Source: Anaerolineales bacterium (lineage in GTDB: Bacteria > Chloroflexota > Anaerolineae > Anaerolineales > DRMV01). Taken from it: a stretch of DNA of 7,566 bases. The position numbers were made by a program, and so were the translations under genes. Where the stretch lies: assembly GCA_027044735.1 (NCBI GenBank), contig JALUBW010000234.1, positions 1-7,566 on the forward strand, given 5' to 3'. The notes below the pieces were generated by a model that was given only the letters and a program-made list of their open reading frames with translations, did no database searches and was not told where the DNA came from. Shown one piece after another: positions 1 to 4,859 of this stretch; the stretch's first letter is position 1, and every line of letters begins with the position of its first letter.

Positions 1-155
1 ACGGGCAGCCCGCCCCCAAAGTGCTGCACGCCACGCCCATCAGCCGCTGGGCACAGCCCGAAGAAGTCGGCGCGACGCTGCGCTTTCTGCTCACCGGCCC
101 GGCCTACATCACCGGCGAAATCATCCACCTGGACGGCGGGCGGCACTTGACCTGA
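1..155 (+). CDS. Short-chain dehydrogenase/reductase, C-terminal fragment
   Basis: The reading frame enters the window open (first full codon at 3) and stops at TGA 153-155, giving 50 residues of a C-terminus. The tail contains RWAQPEEVGATLRFLL followed by YITGEIIHLDGGRHL. These are the hallmark end of classical SDR enzymes, where the P-E-x-[VI] helix precedes the final strand and the ITG-x-x-x-x-DGG substrate-pocket motif. SDRs are cytoplasmic Rossmann-fold NAD(P)H oxidoreductases. The nucleotide-binding TGxxxGxG and catalytic Ser-Tyr-Lys residues lie upstream of the window, so substrate and cofactor cannot be told. FabG-like ketoacyl reductases and pteridine-reductase-like SDRs are both possible. 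The gene converges on the - strand genes, with a hairpin 20 bp after its stop. Confidence 0.88.
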   Translation, partial: GQPAPKVLHATPISRWAQPEEVGATLRFLLTGPAYITGEIIHLDGGRHLT

Positions 156-175
156 AATCACACCCTAAAGCACAA

Positions 176-207
176 AACTCCAAGCGGCGAAAATGCCGCT
201 CGGAGTT
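176..207. terminator. Probable bidirectional intrinsic terminator between convergent genes
   Basis: A hairpin with arms 176-188 and 195-207 pairs AACTCC with GGAGTT and AGCGGC with GCCGCT, with one A/C mismatch (182/201) and the loop GAAAAT. The + strand side is followed by CTATTTG and the - strand side by GTTTTGTG, so both T-tracts are short. It lies between the stop of the + strand SDR gene (155) and the stop of the - strand gene (239), where a shared terminator is expected. Confidence 0.7.
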
Positions 208-238
208 CTATTTGACCAATCTACGGCTAAACAACCCG

Positions 239-1174
239 CTAAGGCGTTGGCGTCGGCGGGCGGTAGGGGGTGCGCGTTGGGCTGGGTGTGAAGGTGGGCG
301 TTATCGTAGGCGTAAGGGTAGGAGTGCCTACCACCGCTCCTGTGGGCTGGGTGGCATTCGGCGCGGTGGCGCTCACGCCCGCGGTTGAAGCAGGTGTTGG
401 TGTTGACGGTTCGCCCACAACTTTGAAAGTGCCGCTAACCTTCCATTGATCTCCAACAAAAATATCAACCCGATAAGTCCCCGGCTTCCATTCCTCAGGC
501 GGCGGGTCCCAGTCGGTAAAGCCGAAGCCCCCCGTGCCACCGTCCCACGGCTTGGTTTCCCAATGCACCAATTGGCCGTCGCGAAACCACAACGCCGTCC
601 ACTGCACCCCGTCCTTCATTTTGTCGTAACTGAACATCGCGTAAAGATGTCCAACCGGATTGTGAAAGACCGTGCCGGGGTGGAGCGGCTTGTAGTGCTT
701 AATGTCCAATCCTTGCGTAAAAACCAAAGGGCTAAAAGTGGCACCGGGGTTTGGGGTGACGGTGGCCTTGAACTTAGCCAAAATCGCCAGCGGGACGTAA
801 GGCGTTGAGGTGGGCGTAGGTGTGTAAGTTTCAGAAAGCGTGGGGGTTATGGTCGGCGTAAGCGTGATCGTGGGGGTAAGCGTAATCGTCGGCGTGGGTG
901 TAATGGTGGGCGTGAGAGAAGGCGTGGGGGAGGGGGCGTAGAAATGGTAAACCAACGGCTCGGTGTAGCCGTGGAGGAAGAAAGCCAGCGCCACCAAGCC
1001 CAAAGAAGCAAAGAGCAACCGCCAGCCCTGCACCAATTTGCGCTGCCGCAGGCGGAAAAACGGCAATGCGCGCGCTTTGCGGAAAGAACGCACTGCCAGC
1101 ACCGCGGCCACAACGGCTGCGGCAACGGCCAGCCACATTGCCAAAACCACTGTGGTATGGATGTCCAATTTCAT
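239..1174 (-). CDS. Membrane-anchored protein with Thr-Pro linker and extracellular beta domain, unknown function
   Basis: This is a 311-residue protein of unrecognised family. The ATG at 1174 is preferred because GAGAG (1183-1187) sits 8 nt before it; an in-frame ATG at 1198 has no ribosome binding site. Residues about 10-28 and 52-68 are hydrophobic, with a Lys/Arg-rich stretch between them (SFRKARALPFFRLRQRK), which fits two membrane helices with a cytoplasmic loop. A Thr-Pro linker follows at about 81-125, then a folded domain at about 127-254 rich in Trp, Gly and Tyr (for example TKPWDGGTGGFGF and WKPGTYRVDIFVGD). The protein ends in a second Thr-Pro tail that runs to the stop. The WKPGTYRV-to-GTFKV pattern resembles the end of an Ig-like beta-sandwich; this is inference. 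Such Thr-Pro spacers are common in secreted Anaerolineae proteins. It is separated from the upstream lipoprotein gene by a MITE-like element, so it may be transcribed on its own. No function is assigned. Confidence 0.85.
   Translation of the reverse strand: MKLDIHTTVVLAMWLAVAAAVVAAVLAVRSFRKARALPFFRLRQRKLVQGWRLLFASLGLVALAFFLHGYTEPLVYHFYAPSPTPSLTPTITPTPTITLTPTITLTPTITPTLSETYTPTPTSTPYVPLAILAKFKATVTPNPGATFSPLVFTQGLDIKHYKPLHPGTVFHNPVGHLYAMFSYDKMKDGVQWTALWFRDGQLVHWETKPWDGGTGGFGFTDWDPPPEEWKPGTYRVDIFVGDQWKVSGTFKVVGEPSTPTPASTAGVSATAPNATQPTGAVVGTPTLTPTITPTFTPSPTRTPYRPPTPTP
839..928 (-). repeat. Five 18-bp tandem repeat units encoding the Thr-Pro linker
   Basis: Five consecutive 18-bp units can be laid out exactly at 839-856, 857-874, 875-892, 893-910 and 911-928 (pattern CGTrrGsGTrATsGTsGG on the + strand). 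On the - strand each encodes six residues of the type T-P-T-I-T-x, as in TITLTPTITLTPTITPT. Since 18 bp is a whole number of codons, gain or loss of units would change linker length without a frameshift. Units differ at several positions, so recent expansion is not obvious. Confidence 0.75.
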
Positions 1175-1223
1175 GGCAAAGGCTCTCACATCAAGCAAAG
1201 GCCGCTTGCAAAGAGCATACTTA

Positions 1224-1364
1224 GAATCTATCCGAAAATATCATGGCAGTGTCATTGCGAGCCCCGCAGGGGCGAAGCAATCCCCTTTTTTCTGGTCGGG
1301 AGACTGCTTCGGCGGCTCCGCCGCCTCGCAGTGACACGCCCACAAAGAATTTTCGGATAGGCTC
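1224..1364. mobile_element. MITE-like element 1 (141 bp, TTA target duplication)
   Basis: The termini are inverted repeats: 1224-1239 reads GAATCTATCCGAAAAT and the reverse complement of 1349-1364 reads GAGCCTATCCGAAAAT (14 of 16 match, the inner 12 perfectly). The same trinucleotide TTA lies directly outside both ends (1221-1223 and 1365-1367), as expected for a 3-bp target duplication. A 3-bp TNA duplication with GA-starting ends is reminiscent of part of the IS5 family from memory; this needs a database search. There is no coding capacity, so it would need a transposase in trans. The interior holds a head-to-head hairpin pair. The element starts 8 bp after the stop codon of the lipoprotein gene and may act as its transcription end. 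Confidence 0.7.
1250..1336. repeat. Head-to-head hairpin pair (REP/BIME-like), copy 1
   Basis: Two hairpins in inverted orientation. The left arm (1254-1281, + strand) is ATTGC, GA, GCCCC, loop GCA, GGGGC, GAA, GCAAT. The right arm (1332-1303, read on the - strand) is ACTGC, GA, GGCGGC, loop GGA, GCCGCC, GAA, GCAGT. TGTC directly precedes each outer stem (1250-1253; GACA on + at 1333-1336) and a C-rich tract follows each hairpin. All stem pairs are Watson-Crick. The two arms also match each other in their constant parts, so the whole unit can form one long imperfect stem. It resembles, from memory, the widely dispersed TGTCATTGCGAG...GAAGCAATC repeats of many bacterial genomes. Confidence 0.85.
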
Positions 1365-1375
1365 TTAGGGCAGAT

Positions 1376-3781
1376 TCACGGCAAAACTGCTTGGAACCAG
1401 CGCGCCAACATTTCCTGTGCGGGCTTGCCGTGCACCGAGGCCGAAGGATCTTGCAGTGGGATCGGCGGGTAGAAATCGCCGCTCACCACGCCGCCGAGAT
1501 ATTTTGCCTTAGCGGCGGCTTTGAGCAAGGCGGAATAGGCCTTTTGCTGGGCAGCAAGGTCAACAGCCGCATCCCGCGCAGTAGGGGCAGCGGGGTAGAG
1601 GGCATCATCGGGCACACAGCCCTTTTTGGCGGGCAAGCAGCCGCCGCGCACCCCTTTGGCCGAGGGATAGTAGACAGCGAGCACAACCGGCTTGCCGGTT
1701 TTATGCGCCGCGGCCGCGGCATATTTCGCCAAAGCCGCTTCGGTTGCCTTGCTCCATCCGCTCTGCTTTGCGCCCAAATTCGGCTTCCAGAGCAAATACA
1801 CGCCGTCAAATTTTGCCACAAACGGCGGAGGCGAAACGGCCTCTTCTTGCGGCATTGCCCAGTAAACCGCACCCGAATAGACCTTGCGCACAGCCTTCAA
1901 AATCTCTACCCAGCGCAAATCGGCATCAGCGGGCACGCCCGAAGCGCGGCCATCGGGCAAAGATGCGCCCAAAATCGCCGGCTCAACCCATTCGCCGCCG
2001 AGCACCAAGGCCGAAGCGCCGCTTTGCTGCGCCAAAGCCGCAAAGTGCACCGCCATAGCGCGATAGCGGTCAAACCAACTTTGCCACCACGGGAAATCGG
2101 CGGGCGACGAATTCCACCAGTTCGCCGCGCCGCGCGGAAAGCGCACAACCGGATACAGCACCGTAAACAAGCCGTTGCGGTGCGCCGCTTGGCTCCACGC
2201 CAACACATCGGCGCTCAATTGGTCGGCGGGCGGCCGCGGCTCCCAAAACGGAGGGTTGCTCCGCGTGGCCGTCCAACTCGGCGTGAGCACAACCGTGTTG
2301 GCGTGCATGGAACGGAGTTCGGCCATTGCCTGCTCACGCCGCGCATCCCACGAAGGCGAAAATGCGGGCATGAAAGCCACCCCTGCCCAAAAGCCGCTTT
2401 TGCGCTTGGGCAAAGAGCCAAAGCCGACCGGCTTCCCGTTCCCCAAACTGCCCCACCAATGCCATTCGGCGGAATCTCGGAGTTCGCGCGCCCCTTTGGC
2501 GAGGTAGGTGTGAACACTCCGGCTGGGGGCGTCGCACTGACCAGCGCGGCAATAGCGGTAAGGCATTTTGGCCGCGATGTCGGTAGGGCCGTAAAGCGGG
2601 TAACCCCACTTGTGGCCGCCCATGTACCACATCGGCAAGGGCGGAGTCCACACGGCGGGGTTGAACTGGATAAAAATCCGCTCGCCGGCGGGTGTGTTCG
2701 GCGGCACGGTGACTTCAAACCAAGCCGGAGCCTGCGCGCCGGCGCGCCACGAAGCCACTGTGTCGTGGAACTCGGCATCGTGGTCGGGCACAATCAGGCG
2801 GCGGAGCACAAATCCGCCTTTGGCGTCGCGCTCGGCGTTCCAAAAGCCATCGCCCAAGGTGTACTTGTAGCGCAAATCCGCTCCCGCGGGCAGTTTCAGC
2901 GTAACGGCATACTTGTGCAGGGCAACGGGTTGCAGGCGCGGCATCAGCGCCGCCAAAGTGTTCAGGCCGCCTGCAAGGTCGGAAAAAGTGTTGCCAAGGC
3001 TGAGCAAATTGCCTGCAAGGCGAACCGGTGCGCCCTGCGGAGTCTCGGCGGGCAAATCCACCACAAAGCGCACCTGCACCAACGGGCGCGGGGCAAGCGC
3101 AATATCGGCTTTGGTGGCCGTTCCGTCTCCCACCTCGGCAAGGTGCTGAAAAACGGCGTAACGGCCGTCGGGGTGATAAGCCACAAGGTTGTGCACGCCC
3201 GCGGGCACGCCTTCAAGGCGGTATGAGCCGTCCGCAAGCGAAAAAGTGCGCATCCCCGCAGCGGAGACCATCACATCAGGGATGGGGTTGCCCTTGGCGT
3301 CGGTAATGCGCCCGAAAATCCAGCCGGTCGCGCCGTTGTAGGCCGTGTCGTCCCAGCGGGCTACCCAGTCGTCAATCGCCATATCGCCGGAAACCACAGC
3401 AAGCCGGTAGCGGGAAATTGTGCCATCGGTAAGCCCTTCAAGGTGGACCGCGCCATCGGGGGAACGCCGCTCATAGCGATACTTGAGCACGGTGTTCTTT
3501 GGCGCATGGATGACGGCTTGATAAGCCCCTTTCCCCACGGGGCGCATACGATAGCGCTGCGGCGCGATGTTGAGGCCGGTCACCTCATCCAGCACCGCGA
3601 GGGTGAAATCGCCCTTGGCCTGCGGGAAATGGGCGCGCACGGTAACGGTCGCTGCGGGGGAAAGTGTGGGCGTAGGCGGCAAAGGCGTCTCCGGAGCGCC
3701 GCCCGCCGTAGGAAAGGCACACCCGCCAAGCAAAGTCAAAACTGCCAACAGCAAAAAAAGCAAATTTCGGGGAACTTTCAT
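1376..3781 (-). CDS. Multidomain lipoprotein with GH113-like glycosidase barrel
   Basis: This is an 801-residue exported protein. ATG at 3781 follows GAGAGAGG (3785-3792) and opens a textbook lipoprotein signal peptide: MK, a hydrophobic core and the lipobox LGGC with Cys21 as the lipidated residue. A Thr/Pro-rich spacer follows. Next come a beta domain (about 46-145), a carboxypeptidase-regulatory-like domain (about 152-232, GRITDAKGNPIPDVMVSAAG), another beta domain with the LRYKYTLGDGFWN pattern of starch-binding CBM20-type folds (about 233-345), and a Trp-rich segment (about 350-445). A TIM-barrel-like region occupies about 464-796. Its order of motifs, GVAFMPAFSPSWD, ANTVVLTPSW, WWQSWFDRYRAMAVHFAALA, LVLGGEW, and a closing HGKPAQEMLARWF, resembles GH113-type mannanases. 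Glu597 in GGEW fits the acid/base position. The expected second Glu appears to be absent (GKPVVLAVYYPS, Ala702). It lies 24 bp after the membrane-protein gene, probably in one operon. It probably binds or cleaves a polysaccharide at the cell surface; whether it is active is uncertain. Confidence 0.85.
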   Translation of the reverse strand: MKVPRNLLFLLLAVLTLLGGCAFPTAGGAPETPLPPTPTLSPAATVTVRAHFPQAKGDFTLAVLDEVTGLNIAPQRYRMRPVGKGAYQAVIHAPKNTVLKYRYERRSPDGAVHLEGLTDGTISRYRLAVVSGDMAIDDWVARWDDTAYNGATGWIFGRITDAKGNPIPDVMVSAAGMRTFSLADGSYRLEGVPAGVHNLVAYHPDGRYAVFQHLAEVGDGTATKADIALAPRPLVQVRFVVDLPAETPQGAPVRLAGNLLSLGNTFSDLAGGLNTLAALMPRLQPVALHKYAVTLKLPAGADLRYKYTLGDGFWNAERDAKGGFVLRRLIVPDHDAEFHDTVASWRAGAQAPAWFEVTVPPNTPAGERIFIQFNPAVWTPPLPMWYMGGHKWGYPLYGPTDIAAKMPYRYCRAGQCDAPSRSVHTYLAKGARELRDSAEWHWWGSLGNGKPVGFGSLPKRKSGFWAGVAFMPAFSPSWDARREQAMAELRSMHANTVVLTPSWTATRSNPPFWEPRPPADQLSADVLAWSQAAHRNGLFTVLYPVVRFPRGAANWWNSSPADFPWWQSWFDRYRAMAVHFAALAQQSGASALVLGGEWVEPAILGASLPDGRASGVPADADLRWVEILKAVRKVYSGAVYWAMPQEEAVSPPPFVAKFDGVYLLWKPNLGAKQSGWSKATEAALAKYAAAAAHKTGKPVVLAVYYPSAKGVRGGCLPAKKGCVPDDALYPAAPTARDAAVDLAAQQKAYSALLKAAAKAKYLGGVVSGDFYPPIPLQDPSASVHGKPAQEMLARWFQAVLP

Positions 3782-3805
3782 TTTCCTCTCTCGCAATGCG
3801 GCCTT

Positions 3806-4546
3806 TTACCGCGCCAACCATTCGTTTCTGAGCCAGCCGACGAGGACTTCGGGGTTTTCCACCCGCTGCACGGGAATTTTCACCACCTTGGAGGTATTCA
3901 ATTCTAACATGAGGAATCCGCCTTCTAAAGCAATGCGCTTGATTGAGCGCCATGCATAAAGGCGGCGGTAGAAAATTCCTTCGGGGGACACAGCCACATC
4001 GCCGAATTGGATGGCTTTGCTCCGGGCGCGGCGCTTTCGCAAAATGGGGAGCAAATGCGGCAGAAGGCGCACTTGCAACTCGTGCGCGATTTCGGGCAAG
4101 CCGGGGAAGCGCGAGTCAATTTTCACCTCGCCGCGACGGGTGCGAAGCCACATTTTGGCAGAAGGTGCGAGCAAGTTCGCCCACGCAGGCCGAAAACGCA
4201 CTCCCAGAAGTTCCTGCCAAGTGATGGAAATTGCTTTGGAAGGTTTTGGGGCGAACACCACACCGGTGCGCTCAATTCTCAGCACCGAGCGCAAACGGCG
4301 AAGGCGGCGCAAGAAGAGCAAAAGCCCCAACAGCGCCCACGCCGCCGCCAGCATCCACAGTGGGCGCGGCCGCCAATACGCCGCCACAGGCCCATAATGC
4401 GAGTAGAAAAAGTAGGCGCGCTCAAACGAATAAAGCAACACGCCGATGGCCGGCAACGCAAAAACGCCCCACCACACCGCCCTTTCAGCAAGGCCGAAGG
4501 GGCGCGCGCGGTATTCAATCACCGGCAAATTAGTTTTGGCTTTCAC
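3806..4546 (-). CDS. Two-helix membrane protein with PH-like cytoplasmic region, unknown function
   Basis: This is a 246-residue protein starting at GTG 4546. A G-run (GGGGGG) about 9 nt upstream is the only ribosome-binding candidate, so the start is moderately sure; an in-frame GTG at residue 9 is an alternative. Residues about 22-40 (AVWWGVFALPAIGVLLYSF) and 63-79 (LWMLAAAWALLGLLLFL) are membrane helices, joined by a short aromatic loop and followed by RRLRRLR, which puts the large C-terminal part in the cytoplasm by the positive-inside rule. Residues 86-165 and 178-243 each show short amphipathic strands, a W-x-E/W-R-S-I signature (ITWQELLGVRF, YAWRSIKRIAL) and a C-terminal helix. This recalls a tandem bacterial PH-like fold such as the DUF6585-type proteins; low confidence. 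It is the first gene of a likely operon with the lipoprotein gene 24 bp downstream. A MITE-like element ends 51 bp upstream of the start. Confidence 0.82.
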   Translation of the reverse strand: MKAKTNLPVIEYRARPFGLAERAVWWGVFALPAIGVLLYSFERAYFFYSHYGPVAAYWRPRPLWMLAAAWALLGLLLFLRRLRRLRSVLRIERTGVVFAPKPSKAISITWQELLGVRFRPAWANLLAPSAKMWLRTRRGEVKIDSRFPGLPEIAHELQVRLLPHLLPILRKRRARSKAIQFGDVAVSPEGIFYRRLYAWRSIKRIALEGGFLMLELNTSKVVKIPVQRVENPEVLVGWLRNEWLAR

Positions 4547-4597
4547 CTGCAGACGCCCCCCACTGGAATTTTGGTCATTTCACACCCTCAACACAAA

Positions 4598-4752
4598 TAG
4601 GAGTTACGCAGTTCTCCTCCTTCATGTCGCCGCGAGGCGGTCTACGACCGCCGAAGCGGCCTCCCCCATCATCTGGGGGATGGCTTCGCCGCCTACGGCG
4701 GCTCGCCATGACATGAAAACGAGCGCTTCTATGAGCAACTACGTAAGCCCTA
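4598..4752. mobile_element. MITE-like element 2 (155 bp, ACAAA direct repeats)
   Basis: The left end reads TAGGAGTTACGCAGTT (4598-4613) and the reverse complement of the right end reads TAGGGCTTACGTAGTT (4752-4737), matching at 13 of 16 positions. ACAAA lies directly outside both ends (4593-4597 and 4753-4757), as a 5-bp target duplication would. Because the ends begin with TA, a 2-bp TA duplication of the IS630/Tc1 kind is an alternative reading. There is no coding capacity. The termini are unrelated to those of element 1, although both contain the same hairpin-pair core. It sits in the leader region of the membrane-protein operon and may affect its expression. Confidence 0.72.
4621..4717. 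repeat. Head-to-head hairpin pair (REP/BIME-like), copy 2
   Basis: Outer arms TTCATGTC (4621-4628) and GACATGAA (4710-4717) are perfect inverted repeats. The left hairpin (4629-4660) is GCCGC, GA, GGCGGTC, loop TAC, GACCGCC, GAA, GCGGC. The right hairpin (4709-4680, read on the - strand) is ATGGC, GA, GCCGCC, loop GTA, GGCGGC, GAA, GCCAT. CCCCCA (4663-4668) and TGGGGG (4674-4679) form a central stem with loop TCATC. The architecture equals copy 1, with different stem sequences that still pair fully. Confidence 0.87.
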
Positions 4753-4779
4753 ACAAATTTTGAGCGGGAAATCCGACCT

Positions 4780-4800
4780 GCGGGTGGCAAGCCCGCCCGC
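4780..4800. other. GC-rich hairpin downstream of clpC
   Basis: GCGGG (4780-4784) pairs with CCCGC (4796-4800), and inside it GGC (4786-4788) pairs with GCC (4791-4793) around a 2-nt AA. There is no T-tract on either side. It may assist termination after clpC or be another dispersed small palindrome; the role is unknown. Confidence 0.4.
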
Positions 4801-4815
4801 TGCTATGAACGACAA

Positions 4816-4840
4816 ACGGCTCGGCAAAACGCCGAGCCGT
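4816..4840 (-). terminator. Probable clpC terminator
   Basis: A perfect 10-bp stem, ACGGCTCGGC (4816-4825) against GCCGAGCCGT (4831-4840), closes the loop AAAAC. It begins 19 bp after the clpC stop codon. In the direction of clpC transcription it is followed by TTTGTCGTTC, a broken T-tract, so termination may be incomplete. The GCCGAGCCGT-type stem with a short A/T-flanked loop is typical of intrinsic terminators. Confidence 0.75.
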
Positions 4841-4859
4841 CGCGTTGCAATATCAGGGC

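Larger units (their letters stand above)
4547..4859. other. 313-bp spacer between clpC and the membrane-protein operon
   Basis: This gene-free stretch holds, from right to left in transcription order, the clpC terminator hairpin, a second GC-rich hairpin and MITE-like element 2. The remaining 46 bp (4547-4592) before the GTG start contain the G-run ribosome-binding candidate. I see no convincing -35/-10 pair on the - strand here, so the operon promoter may lie beyond the element or be weak. Confidence 0.7.

Noticed and set aside
1175..1240. Promoter for the Thr-Pro-linker gene with -10 TATGCT near the edge of element 1
   Set aside because: TATGCT matches only 4 of 6 and no usable -35 stands 16-18 bp upstream (GATATT), so it is not listed as a feature.
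1250..1336. The repeat considered as a CRISPR unit or plain terminator
   Set aside because: There is a single inverted pair without spacers. Its central T-run is inside the loop on one strand only, and its double-hairpin layout fits neither class, although it may still stop transcription.
1391..3226. A long open + strand frame (611 codons) opposite the lipoprotein gene
   Set aside because: Its predicted protein is rich in Arg, His and Gly with no domain pattern, as expected for the antisense of a GC-rich gene. The opposite strand has a signal peptide, lipobox and recognisable domains.
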